NCBI GenBank assembly: GCA_003023565.1
Contig: PXSA01000037.1
Location: forward strand, 1 to 64,000
DNA from: Halobacteriales archaeon QS_9_68_17
Lineage (GTDB): Archaea > Halobacteriota > Halobacteria > Halobacteriales > Natronoarchaeaceae
DNA: 64,000 bases
Reading direction: 5' to 3'
Shown here: positions 7,719 to 16,664 of the stretch, piece after piece
How positions within the stretch are numbered: position 1 is the stretch's first letter
Layout of the letters: each line of letters begins with the position of its first letter
Translations under genes and position numbers: made by a program
The notes under the pieces: generated by a model
What the model was told of the DNA's origin: nothing
Databases searched by the model: none
Seen by the model: only the letters and a program-made list of their open reading frames with translations

Positions 7719-8834
7719 TCAGAACTCCGTCACGATGGGGATGCCGACCGTGTCGAAGTCGCTCATCGAGGCGATCCGCTCGGGAACCTGGTCCAGCGAC
7801 ACCGTCTCCGAGACGATCGCGCCGGGGTCGAGCGTGCCGTGCTCGACCATGCGGAAGACCTCGTCGTACGGTTCGGCGGCATGCCGAACGACCCGAGGAA
7901 GTCGATCTCCTGCATCACCATCGCGTCGGTCGGCAGGGGCACCTGTCCGCCCTCGTCGCTCGTGGTGAGGCCGATCTGGAGGTGCTGGCCGTGCGTGCCG
8001 AGGCTGTCGAGGGCGTTCCGACAGGTCTCGGCGATGCCGAGCGCGTCGACCGCGACGTTCGCGCCGCCGCCCGCGAGCGCCTGCACCTCGCTGCCGACGT
8101 TCTCCGCGCCGGACGCGTCCAGCGTCTCGTCCGCGCCGAGGTCGCTCGCGGCGTCGAGTTTCGACTGCTCGACGTCGACCGCGACCACGTTCGCGCCCAG
8201 CGCGTCGGCGATGTGGACCGCCGAGAGGCCGACGCCGTCATCAGAAATCAGAGATTTCTGATCGGCTCGCAAGAGCGAAGCTCTTGCGAACGCCGCAGCC
8301 GTGGACGGCGACCCAGTCGCCGGCGTCCAGGTCGGCGCGGTGGGCGAGGCCGTGGAAGGCGGTGGCGAACCGGCAGCCGAGGCCGGCCATGTCGACCGCG
8401 TCCACGCCGTCGGGGAGCTTCACGGCGTTGTAGTCGGCGGCCCGCACCGGGAACGCCTCCGCGAACGCGCCCGGCGCTATCTCCGTGAAGCCCAGCGGGA
8501 CGACCGTCTCGCAGACGTTCGCGTGCCCCGCACGGCAGCGGGGGCAGGACCCGTCCGAGAGCGTGAAGGGGACGGCGACGCGGTCGCCCTCGCGGAGCGT
8601 CTCCACGTCCTCGCCGACCGCCTCGACGACGCCCGCGGGCTCGTGACCGAGGACCTGGCCCGGCTGGGCCTGCGCGCCGATCCACTCCCAGTCGCCCTGC
8701 TACGCGTGCCAGTCGCTCCGGCAGATGCCGCAGGCCTCCGTCTCGACCACGACCTGGTCCGGCGCGGGCTCGGGCCGCTCTACGTCGTCTATCGCCAGCG
8801 GTTCGCCGTGCTCTCCGAGGACAGCGGCTCTCAT
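7719..8834 (-). pseudogene. zinc-dependent alcohol dehydrogenase pseudogene (nonsense, 55-bp insertion, frameshift)
   Basis: This is a medium-chain zinc alcohol dehydrogenase of about 353 codons starting MRAAVLGEHGEPLAI at 8834. Three lesions are visible. A TAG at 8700-8702 replaces the Trp expected after GICRSDWHA. A 55-bp double-hairpin element (8237-8291) splits the coenzyme-binding GCGGVG motif. A base is missing near 7880, so FGMPPN is followed by an out-of-frame tail. Between the lesions the frame is conserved, including the structural-zinc cysteine cluster CPRCRAGHANVC and the catalytic GHE region. The C-terminus can be followed to PIVTEF and the stop at 7719. Several lesions make loss of function near certain if the sequence is correct. 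Confidence 0.85.
8237..8291 (-). mobile_element. 55-bp double-hairpin insertion (element copy B)
   Basis: The insertion lies in the Rossmann glycine-motif codons of the alcohol dehydrogenase gene. On the minus strand it reads GT, then a 10-bp-arm stem (8280-8289 with 8267-8276, loop TTC), spacer GCCG, a second 10-bp-arm stem (8253-8262 with 8240-8249, loop TCT), then GAC. The second stem (ATCAGAAATC arm) matches that of copy A (ACCAGAACGC) except at three positions, each compensated on the opposite arm. A CGCC tetranucleotide occurs at both junctions but need not be a target duplication. It has no coding capacity. The assigned strand is the one giving the same hairpin order as copy A. Confidence 0.75.
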
Positions 8835-9004
8835 ACGGCACACGTCGGCATCTATCGTTATAAACTCCCGACTCCCGCCGACTCCCGCCGGATCCCCCGC
8901 GGCGGCCGCGAACCGGCCGTTTCCGGGCGGCCGGGCCGCCGCGAACCGGCGTCGCCCGCCCGGGACCGCACGCGTTAAGAGCGCTCCGTGCGCCACGTCT
9001 CCCA

Positions 9005-10816
9005 ATGCGACTAGAGGAGTACTGGGGCGTCGGCCCGAAGACGCGCGAGCTACTGACCGAGGAGCTCGGCGTCGAGGCCGCCGTCGAGGCGATCGAGTCC
9101 GCCGACGTGCGGACGCTGACCGAGGCGGGACTGAGCCGCGGCCGGGCGACGCGCATCCTGCGCCGCGCGACCGGTGAGGCGGGGATGGACGTGCTGGCGA
9201 CGAGCGACGCCCGGTCGGTGTACAAGGAACTACTGGACCTTGCGCGGGAGCACGCCGTCACGCGGGACGCCGCCGACCGGATCCAGGTGCTCACCCCGAC
9301 CGCGGACCACGAGACGCGCGAGGACCGACTCGACGCCGTCCTCGCGGCGCGGGACATCTGGACGGCGCTCGACGACGACACCCGCGACACCGTGCTCGCG
9401 GCGTTCGAGGAGTACGACGGGACGGGCGGCGGCGAGCGCCCCGCGGTCGAGGCTGTGCTGGCGCTCCGCGAGGCGGGCGTCACCGCGGGCCCGTTCGCGC
9501 CCATCGCGGACGTGGACCCGGACGCGCTGGCGGACGCCGCCGAGGCGCTCGCGGCGCTGGACGACGGGCGGGTCCGCGAGGGCGTCGACGACGAGCTCGA
9601 CGACCTCCGGGCGGCGCTCGCGGCGGCCGAGTCCATGTCCGCCTCCCCCGTCGAGGTGGTCGACGGGGTGCGCGAGTCGTTCGTCGACCGCGTCGTCGAC
9701 GAGACGGGCGTCACCGTCGACCGGGTGCGCGACGCCATGCCCTCGGACGCGGCGGACGCGACGGACTTCGCCGCCCGAACGCTCCGGGGGCTGGTCGACG
9801 ACCTCCGGACGGCCGTGGACGAGCGCGAGCGTGCCGTCGCCCGCGACCTGCGCGGCGAGGTGGCGGCCGCTCGCGAGGACGTCGACGTCGCCGTGGCGGC
9901 GGTCGACGACATCGCTTTCCGCCTCTCGCTGGCGCGCTTCGCCGAGGCGTACGGCCTGACCCGCCCCGAGTACGCCGACGACGCCGACACGGTCGCCGTC
10001 CAGGGGGCGCGCAACCTCTCGCTCGCGGCGGGCGACGAGGCGGTTCAGCCGGTCACCTACGCGCTGGGCGACCACGGCATCGAGGCGGTAGCCACCGTCG
10101 CACGCGACGTGGCCGCCGATGAGGTGGGCGTCCCCGGCGGGGAACGCGTCTCCGTCCTGACCGGGGCCAACAGCGGCGGGAAGACGACCCTGCTCGAAAC
10201 GCTGTGTCAGGTCGTCCTGCTGGCGGCGATGGGCCTGCCCGTCCCGGCCGACCGCGCCCGGGTGGCGACTTTCGACGCGGTCGTGTTCCACCGTCGGCAC
10301 GCGAGCTTCAACGCCGGCGTGCTGGAGTCGACGCTGCGCTCCATCGTCCCGCCGCTGTCGGAGTCCGAGCGAACCCTGATGCTCGTCGACGAGTTCGAGG
10401 CCATCACCGAACCCGGGAGCGCCGCCGACCTCCTGTACGGTCTCGTCCGCCTCACCGTCGACGAGGGGGCGCTCGGCACGTTCGTCACCCACCTCGCGGA
10501 CGTCATCGAGCAACGCTCGACGGCTCGTCACGCCTCGCGTGACGGTGACCTCGACCCGCTCCCCGACGCCGCGCGGACCGACGGCATCTTCGCCGAGGGG
10601 CTGACGCCGGAGCTCGAACTGCGCGTCGACTACCAGCCGCGGTTCGGCACCGTGGGGCGCTCGACGCCGGAGTTCATCGTCTCCCGGCTCGTCGCCGACG
10701 CGGGCGACCGGCGCGAGCGCGCGGGGTTCGAGACGCTCGCCGAGGCGGTTGGCCACGACACGGTCCAGCGGACGCTCGCGGAGGCGTGGGACGAACGACC
10801 GGCGGGCGGGGACTGA
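9005..10816 (+). CDS. MutS-family DNA repair ATPase (MutS5-like) with N-terminal helix-hairpin-helix
   Basis: This 603-residue protein belongs to the MutS superfamily but lacks the mismatch-recognition domain I of MutS1. Residues 1-60 look like helix-hairpin-helix DNA-binding repeats (EEYWGVGPKTRELL). A long acidic helical middle part resembles the lever/clamp. The C-terminal ATPase has Walker A GANSGGKTTLLE (about 382-393), Walker B LMLVDEFEAIT and the signature-like SFNAGVLES. Related haloarchaeal proteins are annotated as MutS5 or endonuclease-MutS2-like. The function is likely recombination or repair rather than canonical mismatch recognition. It diverges from the broken alcohol dehydrogenase gene, with a promoter-like gttataaac near 8858. 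Confidence 0.85.
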   Translation: MRLEEYWGVGPKTRELLTEELGVEAAVEAIESADVRTLTEAGLSRGRATRILRRATGEAGMDVLATSDARSVYKELLDLAREHAVTRDAADRIQVLTPTADHETREDRLDAVLAARDIWTALDDDTRDTVLAAFEEYDGTGGGERPAVEAVLALREAGVTAGPFAPIADVDPDALADAAEALAALDDGRVREGVDDELDDLRAALAAAESMSASPVEVVDGVRESFVDRVVDETGVTVDRVRDAMPSDAADATDFAARTLRGLVDDLRTAVDERERAVARDLRGEVAAAREDVDVAVAAVDDIAFRLSLARFAEAYGLTRPEYADDADTVAVQGARNLSLAAGDEAVQPVTYALGDHGIEAVATVARDVAADEVGVPGGERVSVLTGANSGGKTTLLETLCQVVLLAAMGLPVPADRARVATFDAVVFHRRHASFNAGVLESTLRSIVPPLSESERTLMLVDEFEAITEPGSAADLLYGLVRLTVDEGALGTFVTHLADVIEQRSTARHASRDGDLDPLPDAARTDGIFAEGLTPELELRVDYQPRFGTVGRSTPEFIVSRLVADAGDRRERAGFETLAEAVGHDTVQRTLAEAWDERPAGGD

Positions 10817-10895
10817 CGGCGGTAGGGGCCGCGCTCGGCGACGCCGCCGCTGGCGGACGGGTACTCGAAAAGCGGTCCCGGTCAGCGCCGACCGC

Positions 10896-11144
10896 TCACC
10901 GCTTGTACGTCCGCAGGCGCGAGTGGTCGACGTCCGGGCGCTCCGTGCCGCTCGGCGTGACGAGTTTCTTCGTGCTCCAGACGAGCATCATCGCTCCGAT
11001 GACGAACCACGTCCCCGCGCCGACGAGGTGCAGTCTCGGCGGGAGCGCCTCACCGAGCAGCGGCGCGCGCAGGATGAACCACGCGGCTATAACGGTCACT
11101 AGCAACCCCACGATGCTGACGAATCCACTGATGTACTTGCCCAT
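10896..11144 (-). CDS. small two-span membrane protein
   Basis: This 82-residue protein starts MGKYISGFVSIVG, with hydrophobic spans at about residues 5-25 and 42-60 and a basic polar tail (LRTYKR). I do not recognise a named family. It converges on the mutS5-like gene, 80 bp beyond its stop. The membrane topology, coherent frame and start support a real gene. No function is assigned. Confidence 0.6.
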   Translation of the reverse strand: MGKYISGFVSIVGLLVTVIAAWFILRAPLLGEALPPRLHLVGAGTWFVIGAMMLVWSTKKLVTPSGTERPDVDHSRLRTYKR

Positions 11145-11347
11145 AGTTGTGCTACCCCCCGCGACGGCCGCCCCTGACCGCCGCTTGAGTCAACTGAGGT
11201 GTATGTGATAACCGCATGTAAATGTATTGGTGATTGTAGTTCAAGAACACGAACCAGGTTTCTCGGGTAAGTCGGATCGCGTATCCGTTCGAGAAATTGA
11301 AAACCTCGGGTCCGTTTACGGCGAGAGCGAGCGCCGGGACCCGGAAC

Positions 11348-11455
11348 TCACCCCTCGATTTCGATGGCGCGGCCGCGGTCGGCGTCGTCCGACGCGGGGA
11401 GCCGACCTTCGAGGACGCCGTTGCGGTAGGTCGCGCTGACGGCGTCGTCGGGCGA
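11348..11455 (-). pseudogene. Hsp20/alpha-crystallin C-terminal remnant
   Basis: Read leftward, the last 33 codons spell the end of an Hsp20 small heat-shock protein: VSATYRNGVLEGRLP followed by an acidic linker and AIEIEG. This is the conserved last strand pair of the alpha-crystallin domain. Upstream the frame turns into Arg/Pro/Ser-rich sequence without the rest of the domain, which should be about 60 residues longer. I read it as a decayed gene. A second Hsp20 remnant lies at 61782-62000. Confidence 0.6.
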
Positions 11456-11540
11456 CCGTCCCCGGCTCCGCGGTCGCCGGTCGCCAGGGGACCTCGAGGG
11501 TCCGACGCCCTCACGCTCGAAGGAACCGACCGGCCGGCCC

Positions 11541-11642
11541 GGCATCGCCGAGGCGAGCGCCATCGCGGCCGGTGCCGAGCACGAACCCCTGCTGGGGAAG
11601 ACCAGTTACGACGACGCAGTGACGGTCGCAGTCGGACGGTAG
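11541..11642 (+). pseudogene. C-terminal remnant of a cobalamin-synthesis protein, probably CbiG
   Basis: Thirty-three codons plus a stop read GIAEASAIAAG, then LLGKTSYDDAVTVAVGR. The pattern of an accessory Ala-rich helix followed by a Lys-containing strand and VTVAVxR is how cobalt-precorrin-5A hydrolase (CbiG) proteins end. Nothing upstream continues the fold. The neighbouring sequence is the Hsp20 remnant on the other strand. The call is tentative because the piece is short. It gains weight from the CbiE and CbiX remnants 6-7 kb downstream. Confidence 0.4.
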
Positions 11643-12169
11643 CGGCGGGCCGCCGCGCCCTGTACCGAGGACTTCGTTTTCCGTCCGGCTCTACACGGTC
11701 TCGTTTTCCATCGCCCCTCGACCGAGGGTGTTCCCCCGGGATCACGCGCTCGAACTGTGTCGACGACCTGTAGCACCGCTTTGATGCCCGAACAGGCGAC
11801 GCCGACCGGAACGAGTGCCGGTCCCATGCCTACGCCGTCGACCCGGAAAACGAGCGTACTCCCGGTCAGCGCCCACGGCGTCGTTAGCGCGTGCTGCCCG
11901 ACGAGCCGGACCACCGCGCCGCCGGCGGCGGCCCCAGCGGTGAGCAGTCGCCGCGGCCACTCGTTCGGCGTCGCCGTCCGCTCGACGAGACACAGCAGTC
12001 CCGCTCCGGCGACCGCGCAGACGACGAGGATCCCCCCGAGTCCCGCCGCGACCCCGTCGCCGGACGGCGTTTCGGGGGTCCGCGAGGAGACGATGCCCGC
12101 GGTGGCGACACCGACCGCGCCGAGGCGGGCGGTTGCGAGCGCGACGAAGCGGGGATTCGGGTTCCACAC
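11606..12169 (-). CDS. hypothetical multi-span membrane protein
   Basis: A GTG at 12167-12169 gives 187 residues with five hydrophobic stretches (for example GLGGILVVCAVAGAGLLCLV and a later VGMGPALVPVGVACSG). The last 45 residues are basic and do not look like the rest, so the true end may have been lost or altered. It lies just downstream of the DCC-family gene on the same strand (57 bp). It overlaps the CbiG-like remnant on the opposite strand by 37 bp. I do not recognise the family. Confidence 0.4.
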   Translation of the reverse strand: MWNPNPRFVALATARLGAVGVATAGIVSSRTPETPSGDGVAAGLGGILVVCAVAGAGLLCLVERTATPNEWPRRLLTAGAAAGGAVVRLVGQHALTTPWALTGSTLVFRVDGVGMGPALVPVGVACSGIKAVLQVVDTVRARDPGGTPSVEGRWKTRPCRAGRKTKSSVQGAAARRYRPTATVTASS

Positions 12170-12225
12170 GATTCCGGCACCCGGTTGGCGTACGCACCGA
12201 CGGGCTGCGAAAACTCCGCGCAGCG

Positions 12226-12636
12226 TCACTCCAGCAGTCGCGACTGCACGTCGCCGTCCGGGACCTCGCACCGGTCTTTCTTCCCGAACACCCGGTAGCG
12301 GTTCGCGGCGACGACGTCGTAGACGCGGTCGCGGACCGACCGCGGGACGACCCGGAACGGCGCGAACAGGGCGTAGGGACCACCGAGATACTCGGCGATC
12401 CGGATGACGGCGTTCGACTTCACGTAGCAGTCGTCGCCCTCTACCAGGACGACCGACTCCAGGTCGTCGGTCGGGAGGCCGTGTTCGGCGAGCAGTTCCC
12501 GCCCCGCGTCGGACTGGAGCGACGCGAAGCGGAACCGCCCCTCCGGGTCCCGCGGCGCGACGAACCGGACGAAGCCGCTACAGAGGTTACAGACCCCGTC
12601 GAAGAGGACGACCGGACCGTCCGGACCCGCGGTCAT
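12226..12636 (-). CDS. DCC-family thiol-disulfide oxidoreductase-like protein (DUF393)
   Basis: This 136-residue protein carries the family-defining N-terminal motif VVLFDGVCNLCSGFVRFV, with the C-x-x-C pair in a thioredoxin-like fold. A later FASLQSDAGRELL and the C-terminal VYDVVAANRYRVFGKKD are also characteristic. The biochemical role of the family is unknown. The gene diverges from an HTTM-domain gene. This pairing recurs in many organisms, and in some genomes DCC and HTTM domains are fused, so the two proteins probably act together. Confidence 0.85.
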   Translation of the reverse strand: MTAGPDGPVVLFDGVCNLCSGFVRFVAPRDPEGRFRFASLQSDAGRELLAEHGLPTDDLESVVLVEGDDCYVKSNAVIRIAEYLGGPYALFAPFRVVPRSVRDRVYDVVAANRYRVFGKKDRCEVPDGDVQSRLLE

Positions 12637-12766
12637 CGAGTACGTCTCGGTTGGGCGAGGCGACAGTTGAGTGTTTCGACCGGTCGCGCAGCGACTTCGT
12701 TTCAGCGTACAGAAAGCTTATCTACCGCCGGTCGGGATACCGGCGAACGAACCGCCCCGTTCACGC

Positions 12767-14317
12767 ATGTCTCGTCGCTCCCCCTCCACGCTCTCCGAGA
12801 CGCTGGACCGACTCTCCGCCGCGTTCGCGCGTCGAGTCGCGGTCGATCGCCGCGCGCTCGCCGCGTTCCGCGTCGCGCTGGGGACCCTCGTGATCGCCGA
12901 CCTCGCGCTCCGGTCGCGGGACCTGGTCGCGTTCTACACCGACGCGGGCGTCCTCCCGCGCTCGGCGCTGTTCGCGGATTACGGACCGGTGTCGCTCCAC
13001 GCTGTCTCCGGCGCGGCGTGGGTCCAGGGCCTCCTCTTCCTGCTCGCGGGCGCGGTCGCTCTCGCGCTGGTCGTCGGCTACCGGACGCGGACCGCCACGG
13101 CCGTCACGTGGATGCTGCTCGTCTCGCTCCACATGCGCAACCCGATGGTGCTCAACGCCGGCGACACCCTGTTACGCATGCTGCTGTTCTGGGCGATGTT
13201 CCTGCCGCTCGGCGACCGGTGGGCGGTCGATGCCCGGGACGGGGACCGAACGCGAACCTCGGTCCGCTCCGTCGCGACGATGGCACTGCTGCTTCAGGTC
13301 GTCCTGATGTACGGGACGAACGCCGTCCACAAGACCAGAAGCGACGCGTGGACGAGCGGCGAGGCGGTCGCTTACGTCTTGCAGGCCGACCACCTGACCG
13401 TCCTGCTCGGCGACGTACTCGCGGCGTATCCCGGGGTCCTCGAACTCCTCACCTATCTCTGGATGGCGACGGTTCTCGCCTCGCCGCTGTTGCTCGTCCT
13501 CACCGGCCCGCGGCGGGCGGCGCTCGCCTCGATATTCGCCGGCATGCATCTCGGCATGCTCGTCACGCTCCGGATCGACCTGTTCCCGCTGGTCGCCATC
13601 GCCGGGCTGGTCCCGTTTTTCCCGCCGGTCGTGTGGGACGCGGCGAGCGCGCTGGCCGACCGGACGGGCGTCGCGGACGGGCTGGAGGTCGCGTCGAAAC
13701 GCGTCGGCTCGCTCTCCGTTCCCGCCGCCGACACCGTTTCACCCCCTGTCGCGCCCGCGAAGCTCGCGGACGGACTCGCTGACGGTCTCGACCGAGCGCG
13801 CGGGGCGTTCCTGACGGTCGTCCCCTGCGTGTTCCTCGTGCTGGTCGTTACGTCCAACGCCGCGGCGGTGGACTACGCGTCGATGCCGGACCCCGGCGAC
13901 CGGGCGCTGGACGCCATCCAGGGCGACCAGAACTGGCGCATGTTCGCCCCCACCCCGACGCGGACCACGAAGCGGTTCGCGGCCCCGGCGACGCTGGAGA
14001 ACGGCTCCGAGGTCGACGCACTCTATCGGTCGCGCGTTGACTTCGACGGACCGGAACGAGCGCAGGACGCGTACCCCACCTCGCGCTGGCGGAAGTACCT
14101 CGTGAACATGCGGTTCGCGGACAACGAGAAACACCGGTCGTACTTCGCGAACTACCTCTGTGAGCGCTGGAACGGGGAGCGCGACACCGATGCCGAATCG
14201 GTCACGGTCTACTACCTGTACGAACGCACCGATCCGTACGACGGCACCTCGACGTCGGGCGAAACGGCGATACTGACGTACGACTGCTCCGGGGAGTTCG
14301 TGCAGAACGAGCGGTGA
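12767..14317 (+). CDS. HTTM-domain membrane protein (vitamin-K-dependent gamma-carboxylase-like)
   Basis: This 516-residue protein has an N-terminal HTTM (horizontally transferred transmembrane) domain. Several spans begin around AFRVALGTLVIADLALRSRD, with the conserved LHMRNPMVLNAGDTLLRM. A second group of spans occupies residues 220-310, and a C-terminal soluble domain after about residue 390 contains NWRMFAPTP. I start at MSRRSPSTLSETL (ATG 12767) because the 32 upstream codons of the frame look non-coding. The family is related to the membrane part of gamma-glutamyl carboxylase, but haloarchaeal members are uncharacterised. The DCC gene lies divergently upstream. Confidence 0.85.
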   Translation: MSRRSPSTLSETLDRLSAAFARRVAVDRRALAAFRVALGTLVIADLALRSRDLVAFYTDAGVLPRSALFADYGPVSLHAVSGAAWVQGLLFLLAGAVALALVVGYRTRTATAVTWMLLVSLHMRNPMVLNAGDTLLRMLLFWAMFLPLGDRWAVDARDGDRTRTSVRSVATMALLLQVVLMYGTNAVHKTRSDAWTSGEAVAYVLQADHLTVLLGDVLAAYPGVLELLTYLWMATVLASPLLLVLTGPRRAALASIFAGMHLGMLVTLRIDLFPLVAIAGLVPFFPPVVWDAASALADRTGVADGLEVASKRVGSLSVPAADTVSPPVAPAKLADGLADGLDRARGAFLTVVPCVFLVLVVTSNAAAVDYASMPDPGDRALDAIQGDQNWRMFAPTPTRTTKRFAAPATLENGSEVDALYRSRVDFDGPERAQDAYPTSRWRKYLVNMRFADNEKHRSYFANYLCERWNGERDTDAESVTVYYLYERTDPYDGTSTSGETAILTYDCSGEFVQNER

Positions 14318-14335
14318 CCCGTCGGGACGAGCCCA

Positions 14336-16258
14336 TCATTCGCGGCCGGTCCCTATCTCGAACCGCGCACCGCCTGCCTCGCCGTCGGTCACGTCGAGAC
14401 GCCAGCCGTGCGCGTTCGCGACGTCGCTCACGATGGTGAGACCGAACCCGGTCCCGTCCGCGCTCGTCGTGTAGCCGTGTTCCAGCACCTCGTCGCGCTC
14501 GTCCTCGGGGATCCCGGGACCGTCGTCTTCGACGTAGAAGCCGCCGGCAGCGCTTCGCTCGTTCCGAGGTCGAAGCTCATCGGACTGTCCACCACCGTCG
14601 CTTCGGGACGGGCGGGCGTCAGCGCCCGAAGCATCAGGCCGTTCGATCCCGTCAAAGGTCCCGACGCGCACCGTCACGTCGTCTTGCCCGTGTTCCACGC
14701 TGTTGCGAAAGAGGTTCTCGAACAGGGTCAGCAGTCGGTCCCGGTCGGCGTCGATCTTCCAGTCCCCGGCGGGCGCGAGCGTTCCCTCGGCAGTGTCGAC
14801 GTTCCCCCACGCTTCCTCGGCGACCGTCGAGAGGGTCACCCGTTCCGTGGCGGTGATCGCTTTCCCCTGACGGGCGAGGGTGAGAGCGTCGTCGATGATG
14901 TCCTGCATCCGACCGTGGGACGCCCCGATCGCCTCGATGGTCCCGGCGTCCACCGTGACGGCATCGCCGTCGCCGAGGTCGTCGGAGACGTTCCGGAGGT
15001 GACCCTGTGCGACGTTGAGCGGGTTTCTGAGGTCGTGAGAGACGATGCCCGCGAAGCGGTCGAGGCGCTCGTTCTGGTGTTCGAGCTGGCTCTTCTGGGT
15101 TTCGAGGCTCTCCTTCTGTCGCTCTAAGGCCAGTTCCCGATCCCGGAGCGCCTCCTCCCGGCGCTTCTGCTCGGTGAGGTCGTGCAACAGGACGACGCGG
15201 CCGGCGGAGTTCCCGCCGCCGTCGGTCAGCGTGGAGATCTGCACGTCGTAGCACCGCTCGCCGACCGGCGTGTCGACCCAGACCTCGTCGTGGATCCCGT
15301 CGAGCTCCGCGCTCTCCTCTCTCTCCAGCGCGCCGGCGAGGTCGTCGGCCTCGACGATCCGGTCGACGGAGACGACATCAAAGACGCGCTTACCGACGGC
15401 CCGGTCGACGCCCAGCATCTTCTTTCCGGTCCCGTTGATGTCGACGACTCGCCCGTCAGTGTCGAGGACGACGATACCGTTGTCGATCTCCTCGACGACG
15501 AAATCGCGCGCGAGCGCAGTGACGTCGGACCCGGCGACCGCGAGGAGGCGGTCGACGGGGATCGCCCGGACGAACCGGGTACTCACGGTCGTCAGTAGGA
15601 GGACGACGCCGAAGAAGAGGTAGGCGAGCGGCATCAGGGTGAAGTGGGGGAACGGGCTTCGCCCGGCGACCGAAACGGCGGTCGCGACCGTGAGTATCGC
15701 TATCGACGCGAAGAGGACGAAGCTTATCCGCCGGTAGACGTTCCGTGACCGCAGGACCTTGAGGAGCAGCAGGCTTAGGTAGACCATGACGATGACGTAC
15801 TCGACGGCCGTGAAGGCGTAGAACGCCGGTCCGAGCCCGTACGCGAGGCGGAGGAACGACCCGCTGGCGTCGAGACGCGGACCGACGAAGACGAGTCCGT
15901 GAGCACCGTTCGTCACGCTCGTCAGCAACACGACGACTGGAAGCGCGAGGAGGAGGGCGCAACGTCGGCGGGAGAGCCAGTGCCCTCGACCCGTGTAGTG
16001 GACGGTGAATCCGAAGATACCGACGGCGAGGAGCGCGGCCACGGGGGGAAAGAGCAGCAACGGGTAGAGTTTCGACTCGTAGGACGCTCCCGACAGTACG
16101 ACGCCATGAAGCCCCGCCCACAGCATCAACGCGACCTGTACGACCGCTCCCCACGCCTCGGCACTGCTGTTCCCGCCTCGGTACACCACGACCGCCGCAG
16201 CAGCGCTGACGATCGTCGTGAGCGCGAGCGGGAGGGTGTAGGGGGTGTACTGGAACAT
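14336..16258 (-). CDS. membrane sensor histidine kinase (7TM-type N-terminus, PAS, HisKA, HATPase_c)
   Basis: This 640-residue sensor kinase starts MFQYTPYTLPLAL (ATG 16256-16258). Residues 1-215 form about seven membrane spans of the HisKA_7TM sensor type. A PAS domain follows (about 230-345, DNGIVVLDTDGRVVDING), then a coiled coil rich in Glu/Gln/Arg. The H-box is GIVSHDLRNPLNVAQGHL, with phospho-acceptor His, and the catalytic domain has N-box ENLFRNSVEHG, G1 VEDDGPGIP and G2 GTGFGLTIV. About 35 extra residues (RPDASGADARPSRS onward) sit between the N-box strand and G1. No response-regulator gene is adjacent, so the partner is unknown. Confidence 0.9.
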   Translation of the reverse strand: MFQYTPYTLPLALTTIVSAAAAVVVYRGGNSSAEAWGAVVQVALMLWAGLHGVVLSGASYESKLYPLLLFPPVAALLAVGIFGFTVHYTGRGHWLSRRRCALLLALPVVVLLTSVTNGAHGLVFVGPRLDASGSFLRLAYGLGPAFYAFTAVEYVIVMVYLSLLLLKVLRSRNVYRRISFVLFASIAILTVATAVSVAGRSPFPHFTLMPLAYLFFGVVLLLTTVSTRFVRAIPVDRLLAVAGSDVTALARDFVVEEIDNGIVVLDTDGRVVDINGTGKKMLGVDRAVGKRVFDVVSVDRIVEADDLAGALEREESAELDGIHDEVWVDTPVGERCYDVQISTLTDGGGNSAGRVVLLHDLTEQKRREEALRDRELALERQKESLETQKSQLEHQNERLDRFAGIVSHDLRNPLNVAQGHLRNVSDDLGDGDAVTVDAGTIEAIGASHGRMQDIIDDALTLARQGKAITATERVTLSTVAEEAWGNVDTAEGTLAPAGDWKIDADRDRLLTLFENLFRNSVEHGQDDVTVRVGTFDGIERPDASGADARPSRSDGGGQSDELRPRNERSAAGGFYVEDDGPGIPEDERDEVLEHGYTTSADGTGFGLTIVSDVANAHGWRLDVTDGEAGGARFEIGTGRE

Positions 16259-16352
16259 GCGGGCGTTCGAAATCCACGAACAAGAATGAATCGTGACATG
16301 AAAAGACTGTCGGTGGAAAACGTCGGTACGTACCCGACCAAACGTCCTCCTG

Positions 16353-16538
16353 GTGCTACGTCGCCGCGTCCGCCGCCGTACCGCCGACCCCATCGCCGAG
16401 GCGGGGTCGTCCGACCTGTCGGCGACCCAGCGCGACTTCGCCGAGCGCTGGCGGGCGGTGAACCGGCGCGTGTTCGCGGCCGCTCTCCTCCTCCCGGTCG
16501 CCGCCGGGGTCGGGGCTGGCGTCGCGGTAGTCGCCTGA
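16353..16538 (+). CDS. possible small single-span membrane protein
   Basis: This frame of 61 residues begins MLRRRVRRRTADP and ends with a hydrophobic Ala/Val-rich segment (about residues 41-60, FAAALLLPVAAGVG). The middle (LSATQRDFAERWRAVNRR) looks like a genuine amphipathic sequence. It is divergent from the histidine kinase gene. Shortness and the Arg-rich start leave doubt, and a GTG just upstream could also serve. Confidence 0.35.
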   Translation: MLRRRVRRRTADPIAEAGSSDLSATQRDFAERWRAVNRRVFAAALLLPVAAGVGAGVAVVA

Positions 16539-16664
16539 GGGCCGGCGGGGCGCTGCGCTCGCCTCGCCAGTGAGCGACCGCACGGCGTTCCCGGCGTTCA
16601 CTGGTCGCACGACGTTCTTTCACCGACCGCAACCCTTGTAATCGCCGGCGAAGTAGCTCGTTAC

